The notes under the pieces: generated by a model | Seen by the model: only the letters and a program-made list of their open reading frames with translations | Told to the model about the DNA's origin: nothing | The model's database searches: none | In this document: one piece after another, positions 23,145-34,321 of the stretch | Position numbering within the stretch: position 1 is the first letter of the stretch | How the letters are laid out: each line of letters begins with the position of its first letter | Made by a program: the position numbers and the translations under genes | Origin: Sacculina carcini | Taxonomy: Eukaryota > Arthropoda > Thecostraca > Sacculinidae | Assembly (NCBI GenBank): GCA_916048095.2 | Contig: OU696592.1 | Location: 3,611,399 to 3,675,398, forward strand | Direction of reading: 5' to 3' | Length of the DNA: 64,000 nucleotides

Positions 23145-23188
23145 TCCTCGAGGTACCTTTCGGCTATCACTAGCCATCGTCAGGAGAA
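23145..23188 (-). ncRNA. Hammerhead-ribozyme-like motif in the left PLE arm
   Basis: Exact inverted counterpart of 25368-25411, on the sense strand of the minus copy about 150 bases past the endonuclease stop. Expected cleavage between 23150 and 23149. Confidence 0.6.
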
Positions 23189-23336
23189 GTAGATATAACA
23201 CAATACAAAACAAAATACACAATACCAAACAGTCCACGATAAACGGTGTTTATATACAAGGTGAGACAATATATCACTCATGTGCCAATGTGGCACCTAC
23301 ATAATGACACCTATGCGGCAAACGGTCGTTATAAAA

Positions 23337-24865
23337 TTAGCACCTATGTGCCAAGGTCGATTGGTGTCGCATGGATGGGAGGGCGACATCTGGCTGTTGT
23401 TGAATGTTAATTTCACATTTATTTTTATTAATAAATACAGCTTCAATTATTTTGAGCCTACGGATATCATTTTCTCTGTAAATGATTTCGGTTTTCTCAT
23501 CCATAGTCTTTCGGTCCACTTTGATTTGATGCTGCTGGCGGTAGTGCCTGGCAATGGCTCCGTCTTGAAGGTGTGCTGAAATTCGTTTGGACAGCGTTGT
23601 TGTTGTGTAGCCAATGTAGTGCGAGTTTCGGCGACTGCAGTCACCAGTTGTACATGTATGCTGGTACACTACATTGGTTTCTTGCAACATGCTGGTCTTG
23701 GGAAGGCAACTGTTCTTCATAACTAAGCTGCGTGTTTTGCGTGTCTTGTAATAAATGACAAGCTGCAACTTGGTGCCTTCTTCTGTTGGCTGCACGTTTC
23801 TATCGACGATTTTTCTGATGGCGTTCTCATCATCTCGATAGGCAGAAGACATGATGTTCTTGTAGTACAATTTGATGGTCATTGTTTCTTTGTGTTTTCT
23901 CTCTTCTTCGATATATTTCGACAATTTGTCGCGTATTACATGATCAATGGTCGTTTGTTCGTAGCCGTTGTTTACTAGTAGTTGCCGGACTCTGTTCAGC
24001 TCTGTGCTCGTTGCAGACCATGTTGAGCAATGCGTAATCGCTCTGTTCACGAACGACCTTATGACGCTCATCTTATACGCTTGCGGGCACTCACTAGCGG
24101 CGTTCAGACAGAAGCCTAGGTCTGTATTTTTCGTATAGACGGCTGTAGAAAATGAGGTCTCGTGTCGTTCTACTGCAACGTCCAAGAAACTCAGTTTGCA
24201 ATTCGCTTCCTGCTGATGTGTGAACTTCAAACATGAGTTTCGCTGAAGCTGATTTGCCAACTGAAGTACGGCGTCTTCCTCGGCACATATAAATACATCA
24301 TCGACGTACCTGGCGTATATTGGTGGCTTGCAAGTCGGTTCTGTTGCGAACGTAGTTGTTTCAACGTGGCCCATGTAGAAATTGGCGAAAAGCACGCCGA
24401 GAGGAGAACCCATCGCTACACCGTCGTGTTGGATGTACATCTTTCCATCTGGTGCGTAGAACGGTGCTTCTTTCGTGCAGGCACACAACAATTCTCGGAG
24501 ATACGCCTCAGAAATTTGGAATTTTTGTTGTGAGCTGCGGTAGAGATGGTTACAAATGATATCTATGGTCTCGTCAACAGGAACATTCGTGAAAAGAGAT
24601 TCAACATCCATCGTGTGCATTTTCCCGTTGGGCTGAGTCGCTTTCAGAATTTTCAAAAATTCTTCTGATGACTTTATGCAAAAATCGTCGGGCAAGTACG
24701 GTGAAATCAAGGCGTTGAGCTCTTTTGCCAGTTTGTATGTGACCGACGGTGTCTGGCTTATAATTGGGCGAATAGGATAACCATCTTTATGCGTTTTTAT
24801 GTTGCCGTACGCATAGCCCAATCTATGGTCGCCTTCAATGATGGACAATTTGTTTTCACTCGTGC
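23337..24865 (-). CDS. PLE reverse transcriptase plus GIY-YIG endonuclease, 5'-truncated
   Basis: The PLE part starts at about TSENKLSIIEGDHRLGYAYG and ends LAHRC. RT motifs in order: GNIKTHKDGYPIRPIIS, MDVESLFTNVP (motif A), GVAMGSPLGVLFANFYMG (motif B), YARYVDDVFI (catalytic YVDD), KLSFLDV. The C-terminal ~130 residues hold a Cys motif (YQHTCTTGDC) and HYIGYTTTTLSKRISAHL, the GIY-YIG nuclease signature. The RT N-terminus is missing; a full PLE protein has about 700-850 residues, about 510 remain. The frame stays open upstream to a Met at 24983, but that part reads antisense through the other copy, so it is a chimeric extension and not a true start. Confidence 0.88.
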
Positions 24866-25219
24866 ATGTTGCAAGAAACCAATGTAGTGTACCAGCATAC
24901 ATGTACAACTGGTGACTGCAGTCGCCGAAACTCGCACTACATTGGCTACACAACAACAACGCTGTCCAAACGAATTTCAGCACACCTTCAAGACGGAGCC
25001 ATTGCCAGGCACTACCGCCAGCAGCATCAAATCAAAGTGGACCGAAAGACTATGGATGAGAAAACCGAAATCATTTACAGAGAAAATGATATCCGTAGGC
25101 TCAAAATAATTGAAGCTGTATTTATTAATAAAAATAAATGTGAAATTAACATTCAACAACAGCCAGATGTCGCCCTCCCATCCATGCGACACCAATCGAC
25201 CTTGGCACATAGGTGCTAA
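24866..25219 (+). pseudogene. PLE GIY-YIG endonuclease end, inverted second copy
   Basis: 117 residues starting MLQETNVVYQHTCTTGDC and running through the GIY-YIG block to LAHRC. It is identical as far as I can read to the C-terminus of the minus-strand copy. The RT is absent, so it cannot act alone. Confidence 0.85.
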
Positions 25220-25367
25220 TTTTATAACGACCGTTTGCCGCATAGGTGTCATTATGTAGGTGCCACATTGGCACATGAGTGATATATTGTCTCACCTTGT
25301 ATATAAACACCGTTTATCGTGGACTGTTTGGTATTGTGTATTTTGTTTTGTATTGTGTTATATCTAC

Positions 25368-25411
25368 TTCTCCTGACGATGGCTAGTGATAGCCGAAAGG
25401 TACCTCGAGGA
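25368..25411 (+). ncRNA. Hammerhead-ribozyme-like motif in the right PLE arm
   Basis: The order fits a type I hammerhead: stem I 5' strand TTCTC, core CTGACGA, one extra T, stem II GGCTA/TAGCC with loop GTGA, core GAAA, palindromic stem III GGTACC, then TC as the expected cleavage point (after 25406) and stem I 3' strand GAGGA. Stem I pairs over 5 bases with one G-U. PLEs are known to carry minimal hammerheads with very short stem III. The extra base between the core and stem II departs from the textbook core. It lies on the sense strand, downstream of the endonuclease. Confidence 0.6.
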
Positions 25412-25556
25412 ATAAACTTCAGTGAACAACTGAGTGTGTTGTCTCCTGAACACAGAAAAATCGTGCGCAGCATAGAGAAGCTATCGTACCAGCACAACAG
25501 TGCCCAGATTGCTGTTGATTTCAACAAATCGTGCATACATAATGGCCTCCTTCCAA

Positions 25557-25557
25557 A

Positions 25558-25637
<80 letters not shown>

Positions 25638-25650
25638 ACATATATATACA
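25557..25650. repeat. (TA)n microsatellite at the right edge of the PLE
   Basis: TA tract following ATAATGGCCTCCTTCC, leading into an inverted copy of the 340-bp repeat family. Confidence 0.95.
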
Positions 25651-26690
25651 AATTTTAAAAATAAAACCAAAAAAAGTTATCGCGGTGAAAATACAAAATG
25701 AACCCTGAAAAATGCGAAAATTTTGGTCAATATTCCTGCATCTACTCCTCATAAACCAGAAATGGTACAGCCAAACAGATTATACCACTGTGTAGAAAAT
25801 ATTCTGTTCTACGCGATAGGCTATAATTAATATCCAAAAATTAAATATAAAATATGTAAAAATGACAAAATTTCAGTCTACATTCAAAATTATATTTAAG
25901 CTCGACGCGTCCGATTTTCTGTACTTTTTTCTCTATTTCTCAGCAACTAACTATGACACATCTAAATAAATATTACCATCATGCTGGGAATTTTGTTTTC
26001 TACAGCACGGTATAATTTTTAATTTTCCAGAGTGTATTAAAAAAAGTTACGGCGGTGTGAAGTCAAAATGACAAAGTCAAAAAGGCAAAATTAGCACTTG
26101 AAACCGTGAATATTTTGGTAAATATTCCGCTATCTATTCCTCATATACCAGCAATGATACAGCTATAAAAATTCAACTATTGTGTGGAGAATTTTGTGTT
26201 CTACAAGATAAGCTATAATTTATACCCACAAATGATACAAAAAAACGTGTAAAATTGGCAAAATTCTCAAATACATCCAAAATTACACTTGAACACCGGG
26301 CGACTAAAATTAATTCATTTTTCTACTATTTCTCAGTAACTATTTGTTACACATAAAAATAAATTATACCATCGTTCTAGAAATATTGTCTTCTACAATA
26401 CGGTATAATTTGTAATTTTCCAAAGGGTATTTGAAGGAAGTTACGGCGGTGTAAAGTCAAAAGGACATATTGCCAATTTGACAGCTATTATGCGCACTTG
26501 CGATTACACAGGAATATACACCGATTAAATTTCACTGAAGCCCAATCACAATTAAGAATGCATCATATTATCTCCAAGCATGGATGGTGTGGTTTTATTG
26601 CGTACAGTTTAATTAATGCTACACTATACTGAATAGAAAGTCTTTATTGTCCTCAATATTTACACATCAAATGTTCCGCACGACGGGCGG
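25651..26690 (-). repeat. 340-bp repeat family (R340), inverted copy
   Basis: Read on the minus strand this is the same sequence as 46500-49170: ACCGCCGTAAC, TTCCAGCAYGATGGTAT, GTAGAACACAAAATT and TTCAAGTGTAATTTTGG blocks recur about every 330-400 bases. Ends at the motif TGTTCCGCACGACGGGCGG (near 26670). More diverged than the copies at 38.9-40.2 kb. No coding potential seen. Confidence 0.75.
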
Positions 26691-28611
26691 GTAAAATGCT
26701 ACTTGGAACAAAGCAAGCTACTGAATTTTACTGTGTAATTTAATTGGTTTAATTTCAAGTTGCATACGCTTGAGTTGCATAAGGATACGGGTTGTAATAT
26801 CATGTAATGCCAACTTATGCTGTTTTAGCGGAAGCATTAACCTGGAATTATAGAGATGACAGAAGGTTGCATTGTTTTGATAGTGTTGTGGAAAAACATG
26901 TTTTCTAAATTGAAACATAAATTTCACATTTAGACTTTTATATTAGCTATAACTTTCCTGTGGGTTTGTTTTTCTTTTTCAATTTGCACTAATTTTTGTA
27001 TTAATTGAATATAAATTATATTTTATGAACTGTTCCGCACGACGGGCGAATTAAATGTATCTATAAAGAGTGGGTTTAAATGATAGCGAGGTATATGATA
27101 TTTTGCTAGCAGTAAATATTCTAGCGATAAAAGTAGAATAGCTCTTAAGCAAATGATTTTGGAGAATGATGTGAACCTTTAAATATATTTTGCGATCTGA
27201 TGATATATGTATTAGGAATAATACGTAGCAGAATATAGATTGCATAATATAATATCGGCTGTAATATCAAGGGCTGTATTATCGGTGTAATCCAAAAAAT
27301 AACAACTGTATGAATATGATGCATTAGTGGAAGCATTAACCGGGAATAATGAGATAATATGATAATGGTGTATAATTATATCGCATTATGCAACAAATGT
27401 GAATTTAGCTACCTTACAGTTTGGTCCCGATACTATATTGGCGGGTTGAGAGAAAATTATTGGTGGGCCGCGTGTTTGGGACCCCTGGGGTAGATAATCT
27501 CAGTCTTCTGATTACAAATTATGATCGCATCAGTATATTTTGTGATCACAAACTAATAAGTTAAATCACCTCAGACTAGGCTGAGAGCGGTCAAGATTGA
27601 ATGGATGGGTTGGGTTGGGTAGGTTTGACTCAGGTTATATTGGGTTTTAATGATAGCGGAAAATATATAAATTTTAACAATAAATATTATAGCGGTAAAA
27701 GTGAAATAGTACTTAAGCAAATGATATTGGGGAATGATGCTAAGTAATAAACATAGTTTGGAAACATTCTGATGAAAAGATTTCATCATCTTTCATTGTT
27801 TGTTTCGTGTTTGTGTTCTGAATTATACCACACGACGGGAAGATTTATATATCAGGCGGGTTGAGGGATAATATTTGTCAAAATAAAACAAAAATATTCA
27901 CATTTAGACTTTTCTATTGGTTAAGATATTTATAGGTTACATTTTTTGCTTTTCAATTTGTATTCATTATATTTTATGGATTTGATATGAATTTTATTGT
28001 AAGAGTTGTTCCGCACGACGGGTGGGTTTAAAAAAGTGTTTTTAGATCATTTTTTCAAATGGTTCATTTAATAAGGTATTTTTTTTGAAAATAAAAATGT
28101 TCCGCGGGCAGCAACTATAGACAATAGAACGTTCAATTTTCCCTGTAGAATTAATCCATACACAAAACCAATTGATTTGACTTCAAATATGAATTTTATT
28201 GTATGAATTGTTCCCCACGACGGGCGGGTTTAAAAAAGATGTTCCATTTTTTAGTTCATTTTTTTCAAATGGTTCATTTAAAAAATGTATTTTTTACAAA
28301 TAAAAATGCTCCGCGGACAGCAACTATAGACAATAGAACGTTCAATTTACCCTGTAGAATTAATCCATACACAAAACCAATGGATTTGACTTCAAGATCC
28401 AGAACGGATCGTGTTCGAGTTCTGAATTATTCAGCACGACGGGCGGGTATAAAAATGACTCAGGCGGACTGAGGGGAAATATTTTGTCGAAATAAAAATA
28501 ATTAAACTTATAATTTTCAATTGATTAATATTTTTATGAGTGTACCCTATTTCATTTTAATTTTTCCATATCTTTTTACGAATTGAATATGAATTTCATG
28601 TTTCATTCATG
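26660..28611. repeat. Cluster of CCGCCCGTCGTGCGG-motif repeat heads
   Basis: The word TTCCGCACGACGGGYGG or a near variant occurs at about 26670, 27030, 27830, 28008, 28210 and 28432 (reverse orientation of the copies at 46-50 kb). Between them are AT-rich blocks such as ATGAATTTTATTGTA and CAACTATAGACAATAGAACG that repeat among units. Frames here are short and unrecognised. No gene. Confidence 0.7.
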
Positions 28612-29988
28612 GCGCAGATTGCCGAATGAGACGGCGTTGTGCATTATAGCTCAGCTGCGGCAGATTGTGATTGAGCGTGGACCGTTTGAGGAGCTGTTAC
28701 TGGACAACTCTACGGCGTTCCGGTCGGCTGCGATGGAGCAGTTCGCCGACGAGTGGTGCATTTCTTTGCGATTCCGAGCCGCATACGCCCCGGGCGGTAA
28801 CGGGATCGTGGAGCGAAATCACCGTACGATCAAAAGGATCGCAGCGAGGGGACATATTTCCCCGGAGGAGGCGACGTTCTGGTACAACGTTACGCCGCGC
28901 AAAGAGACTCAGGTGAGCACTATTCCCTCGAGGTGTATTTTCAGATACGATTGGCGTCTTCCATTTGAGACCGGCCGCAGGGACGCTGATGACCAGACAA
29001 CAGCGTTTGCCGTTGGTGACGAGGTGTGGGTGAAACCGCCGATCCCGTCATGTACAACGCCGTGGACCCTCGGGAAGGTGACCAGGGTCGTCTCACAGCA
29101 CGTTGTGTGCGTAGATGGCATGCCGCGCCATGTGCGCGACCTGCGCAAGCGTCGCTGTGCCGGCCATAGTGGAGCCATAGACGAGACCGGCACTCATGGC
29201 GACGTGGAACCGACCAGCGGCGGTTGGGATGTGGATGCGACCGGCAATCGCGGAGATGTGGAGCCACCCGGTGGAGCCACCCGGTGTAGCTTAGACCTGA
29301 GCGGTGATGGCGGACGGGACTAGGCGGCCGATAGTCCCGGCGGTGACAGAACACCTGACAGCCTGCCACCTGAGCGTCTGGCTATTGGCGAGGGCGTGGA
29401 TGCGGACCGTGTGTCTGTGGAGCAGGAACCTGGTGAGCCCTCAGAGGACGTGAGTGTACATACTGCTCGAGAGAATGTCGGAGAGGGCGTCGCGGCTGAG
29501 AGAGTCGAGGATGAGGCTGCAGTCGAGCAGCCGAGGCGGTCAACGAGGAGACGTCGACTGCCGGCATGGTTAAACGAGTACGTGTGTCTATCCGATGATG
29601 AAGTTTAACCGTGCGTGTTTGCAAGCGTGATTGTTGTGAGCTTTCAGGTGAAAAGCTGGGGAAGATGTGGCGTTGTTGTCGAGTGGCATGCGGTGTGACG
29701 TCATAGCGGTTCATTTGAGCCGAGTGGTGCGAGGTATGACGTCGCACGTTACTGCGCGCTGATTCGCCGCGACTTGAGTCTAGTGCCGGAGGCGTGTATC
29801 AGCCGGCGTGTGTGAAGCTGGCTTTGCGAGCGGTCGAGCGTCATTCGGTTGGTGGCCTGTGCCTTATAAGCATCGTTGCCGTGTGTTCGAGAATATTTCT
29901 GTTCGAGTGGACGAATTCTCGTCGTGTGCGCATGTTACCTGCGCGAAGGTGAGAGTGCTTTGCCCCGTTGTTTCTCTGCTTGATTACA
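28612..29988 (+). mobile_element. LTR retroelement 1, second copy, 3' part only (fossil)
   Basis: Starts abruptly inside the integrase region and runs to the end of the 3' LTR (29666-29988). Near-identical to 8209-9586. It shows LLLDNSTAF and NGIVERNHRT of the integrase core and the acidic tail. The break point and the shared 3' flank show it came by duplication of the block, not by a separate retrotransposition. Broken. Confidence 0.85.
29666..29988 (+). repeat. 3' LTR in the second copy of element 1
   Basis: 323 bp, TGTGG...TTACA, followed by GTATCCCTCTC. Confidence 0.85.
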
Positions 29989-30756
29989 GTATCCCTCTCT
30001 AATACGCCTTTCCTCCTTGTGGCGCCACAGCGTGAAGAGGGGCGGTTCTGCGGTGGCAGCGAGTTGCATGGGGCACGCCTGTGTTAACAAGTTTCGGCTT
30101 CTTCCCGTGTAACCTTTTACATCGAGCTTCTAATGCGACCATTTGTTAGTTGATCAAATTTAGATGCAGCCCATCGAATTTCATATCGAAAATACACATT
30201 TCAAAATCATCATTTCGCGTTATTTTATTGCCAACCCTGCATACAGTCGACTGTCGCAAGCAAAAAATGGTTACATGTGGTCAACTATAGCATTATACGA
30301 ATATTCTATAGCGTTTTATTATTCAGAATACGAGGTATAGTTGTGAAATCGCCACATTCCGCCATAAGTCAGCACTATCGAGCCTGAGATGATCACTAAA
30401 AAAAAATAGCGCTCAAAATTCATAGATATGACACTACTCGCACAGCCAGGTCATGTACTCGCTATGCGACACGAAAATGAGTCTCCGATCATCGCGCTTC
30501 ATGCAAGCATTATGCTTCAAGTTATTGTCGGCGACCAATCCAGTATGAGATGTGTTGCACTAGGCGAAATGATGTCATCACCATCCCCTCAGGCCGTACA
30601 CCTGTGCACAGGCAAACATTTAGTGAGTTCACATGTAATACGGTATGAAAGCTGTAGCGAACAGGCCGAGCAAAGAAGTAGTTAAGATGTATTTCTGATT
30701 AAAATACACGAACGTCACGAAAATACAGATTGATTCACAAGGGCACTCTCACGCTC

Positions 30757-31025
30757 AAAACTCTCTCGCACACAGAACATCACTTAATCCGCACACTGCA
30801 CCAGACACACTGTCGAAAAACACCATATCGCCACACGCCCCCGCAAGCACGACCTCTTCCATGCCGAGTCGCGGCTCGCCCCAGCGCCGCTCCTCCGACT
30901 CGGCGGCAGAATATTGTTCAAACACACACATACACGCACATACACACAAACGCACTCGCACGTCCACAATATTAATCAAACACCGCGCAGAACTGAAAGT
31001 CGGCAAATACTAAACACATACAGAT
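30757..31025 (-). repeat. ~270-bp repeat next to CA tract (copy 2 of 3)
   Basis: See 10356-10622. Here it lies on the 3' side (minus strand) of the integrase relic at 31130-32128. Confidence 0.55.
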
Positions 31026-31125
<100 letters not shown>

Positions 31126-31129
31126 CTTA

Positions 31130-32128
31130 CACCTCCTCCTGATTGGCACAATCACACAAATGACCAACTCTATTTCTACTAGACATTTGGCGGATTCTCT
31201 CGGATCTTCGCAATGGCACTTCACCGCGCACGCCATGATCTGCCTCTGTTTGTTCAGGCCTCGCTGCCGCAACGTCCCGTCCATCTGTATTTACACTTTG
31301 TTGGGCAGGGAAAACAAGAGTGAGTTCATCGTTACTGGTGTCCACGGATGTCTCCGCAGCTACTTCCAGCTTTGTTTATTGCCTCTCGGCCTCAAATGTC
31401 GCACGTGTCTGTACATACCATCCACCTCCACACACTGTGCAGACACAACGTCAGTCACCACACCTGACCACCTTTCAGTGCACCTACTTCCTGGCTGTTT
31501 CAACCATACTCTGTCACCTTTTTTGAACTTTGGCGTCACTGGCTCACTGCCCTCCGAACAATGTTTCTCAATCCCTTTCGTTCTTAGATCATATCTTTAA
31601 ATCATTGACGCTGGCGTGCGATCAGATGAAACATCGTCCAACGGCGTGACATTATAAAGATAGACAGCCTCCAATATGTCACACTGTTTTCTTGCAGCTA
31701 TCACCTTGATAGTGCGGTGGCTGCGTTCGACTATTCCATTGCCTGAAGGTGCATATGCACACCTGTACCTGACGTTGACCCCCCACTCATTTGCAAAGCC
31801 AACAAACCTCTGGCTACGGAACGTCGTCTCGTTATCGGTCAGGATGCATTTGGGCGGACCGCGATCAATGAATACATTTCGCAGCACGTCGACCAAAACT
31901 TCCACGGTATGCGACCGTAGCGCACGCCATATTGCGAACCGAGATGGCCCACAATCAAAAAGGGTTAAATATGACTTTTCTCTGAAGTGTGTGATGTCCA
32001 TGGCCAGGCGCTCCCATACGCTCTCCACGCCCAAGTGTCCTCTCGTCCATCCAACAGGAGATGGGTCAATCGATCTACATATATCACACAAAGACACAAC
32101 ATTTTTGACGTCTTTCTCTCTAACACAC
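31130..32128 (-). mobile_element. LTR retroelement 3, integrase-side pol fragment (fossil)
   Basis: Minus strand. Begins with CDICRSIDPS (zinc-binding end of the HHCC site), then LAMDITHF, CILTDNETTFRS and NGIVERSHRTIKV, giving the D,D-35-E core, and ends with a tail containing VPLRRSERIRQ. Related to element 1 (same NGIVER-HRTIK signature) but clearly a different family. Gag, protease and RT are missing. It lies between two copies of a ~270-bp repeat that may be its LTRs. Broken fossil. Confidence 0.75.
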
Positions 32129-32505
<377 letters not shown>

Positions 32506-32511
32506 TCACAA

Positions 32512-33120
32512 AAGCACATGCTAGCTCATCCATAAGTTGTAAAGGAACCTTGCAGAACATGAAGGGGACAGCTGAAAACTAGTCAGCAGCGGCAGGCAAA
32601 ATGACAAACAAGCACACGTATACACTCAACATTAGTGTAGCACATTTCTAGCACCATATTATTATAGCACATTTGTTGTGAGCATGGGCTTGGTACATGA
32701 CATCCACCATGTCTACAATATCTACAGGTCCCCCTTTTACTAAGGAAAGTATCAGCCGCTCAAAGGCTGGGGTGTCATAGCCGCCATGCTACTCGCTGTG
32801 TCCTGCTTTTCATGGATATAAACGGAATACGCATAACGAACACACAAACAAACACAAATGAAAACAAACATCACACATTAAAAAAACATTACAACACACA
32901 TTTTGAAAATGGGTTTAAACACTTTGAAAACACACACATTTTGAAAATGGGTTTAGACATTTTGAAAATGGGTTTGGGTCTAAACACATACAACCAAGCA
33001 TATATATATACATATCTATATATACTTGTGCGCGGGCGCGTTGTCGTGCAGCAGGACGACCCGGCGACGTTCGGGGCGCACTTCGGCCAGCTGCTGCTGC
33101 AGGCGTTCGAGTTGCTTCTG
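32512..33120. repeat. Segmental duplication D3, copy a
   Basis: Starts AGCACATGCTAGCTCATCC; repeated at 51889-52507. It has a short tandem of ACATTTTGAAAATGGGTTTA (three copies near 32897-32975) and runs into the mariner piece. Confidence 0.88.
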
Positions 33121-33455
33121 GTAGAAGGCAGCGTCGATGCACTGTTCCTAGGCAGCAGCTCCCACATGACGATTCCCCTTGTGTCCCAGATGACGTAGAG
33201 CATGGCCTTCTTGGGGTGCAGATCACCCTTGGCCTCTCGCTCAGGTTTCGCATCGGCATCGACCCACTGCATCGACATCTACGACCTTGAATCACTTGAA
33301 CCAGTTGTTGGCCGTTTGACTGGTGAGGGTCCCGACGCCGAATGCAGCGTTGATACCGGAGACCGGTTGGCTCGCATTCTTGCCGGAGCTGAAGCCGTAG
33401 AGTAGCAACAGGCGCTGCTGGTCTTTCGAAAGCCACCCATCCAACAACATTTTTG
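33030..33455 (-). pseudogene. mariner-family transposase, internally deleted fragment
   Basis: Minus strand. The start reads GWLSKDQQRLLLLYGFSSGK and GTLTSQAANNWLKRF-like residues, the mariner helix-turn-helix; it then jumps to LHPKKAMLYVIWDTRGIV and WELLPRN, and ends with VVLLHDNAPAH around the second catalytic Asp. The stretch with the first catalytic Asp (about 100 residues) is missing and the frame changes inside; the third Asp is beyond the break at the TA tract. The same deletion is in the copy at 58091-58500, so the deletion predates the duplication. Non-functional. Confidence 0.8.
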
Positions 33456-34317
33456 ATTATAATATGGGCTCAACAGGCCAGGATATACGGTAGATTAAAG
33501 AAGAGATAATGAAAAAATTAACTCACGTGCATGCTGGTTGTCTGCACCTGCTCCCCGGTTGAAGACCCACGAGCAAAATCCTCTTGTTTTGACAATGTAA
33601 AAAAACTTTCCCGGCAATCTGATATATATATAACACAATTTGTTCTCAATACATACACACACAATACACAGAACACGAGGGTATGCTTTTAGCAATAGTA
33701 CCAAACACACACACACATATATATACACCACAGGGATAAATACAAAAATTAACATAATGCACGATTATGAGATAGCACTCGGATATGATATTTTTTGTAT
33801 TTGTTTTTTTCAATGCACGCACACACACATATACATATATACATACATATACCCGAGGAATTCAGCGCGAAGCTTGAGTATACATTACACCGGCAGTACC
33901 CAAGATGGATTTGAAGAATACAGCCTCTAAGCACCCCAAAGCGAAGGAGATCTGAGGCGAATCTGATATATATATATAACACAATTTTTTCTCAATACAT
34001 ACACACACAATACACAGAACACGAGAGTATGCTTTTAGCAATAGTACCAAACACACATACACATATATATACACCACAGGGATAAATACAAAAATTAACA
34101 TAATGCACGATTATGAGAGAGCACTCGGATATTATATTTTTTTGTATTTGTTTTTTTCCAATGCACGCACACACACATATACATATATACATACATATAC
34201 CCGAGGAATTCAGCGCGAAGCTTGAGTATACATTACACCGGCAGTACCCAAGATGGATTTGAAGAATACAGCCTCTAAGCACCCCAAGGCGAAGGAGGAA
34301 TGATGCTTGAAGCGTCT
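33456..34317. repeat. Block D4 with a tandem pair of ~344-bp units
   Basis: Units 33617-33960 and 33961-34302 both run from ATCTGATATATATATA to the phrase GCCTCTAAGCACCCCAA. The duplicate at 58500-59031 has one unit. Short frames such as 33640-33930 come from CA/TA-rich sequence. No gene recognised. Confidence 0.88.
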
Positions 34318-34321
34318 GTAT
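34318..34321. other. Unoccupied target site (GTAT) of LTR retroelement 2
   Basis: GCGTCTGTATGCACTACACC runs through here without an LTR, while 59032-59558 has GTAT, the solo LTR, GTAT at the same place. Confidence 0.85.

Larger units (their letters stand above)
23027..25536. mobile_element. Penelope-like element pair, head to head, with ~670-bp inverted arms
   Basis: Left copy on the minus strand (24865 down to 23027) carries most of the RT, the endonuclease and the 3' region. Right copy on the plus strand (24866-25536) carries only the endonuclease end and the 3' region. The two are joined at their 5'-truncated ends, and the shared parts form nearly identical inverted arms 23027-23692 and 24866-25536. 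Both outer ends lie in or next to TA microsatellites. Truncated, partly inverted multi-copy insertions are typical of PLEs. Confidence 0.85.

Noticed and set aside
24866-24983. Met at 24983 as the start of the PLE protein
   Set aside because: The first ~40 codons are antisense of the inverted second copy, created by the head-to-head junction.
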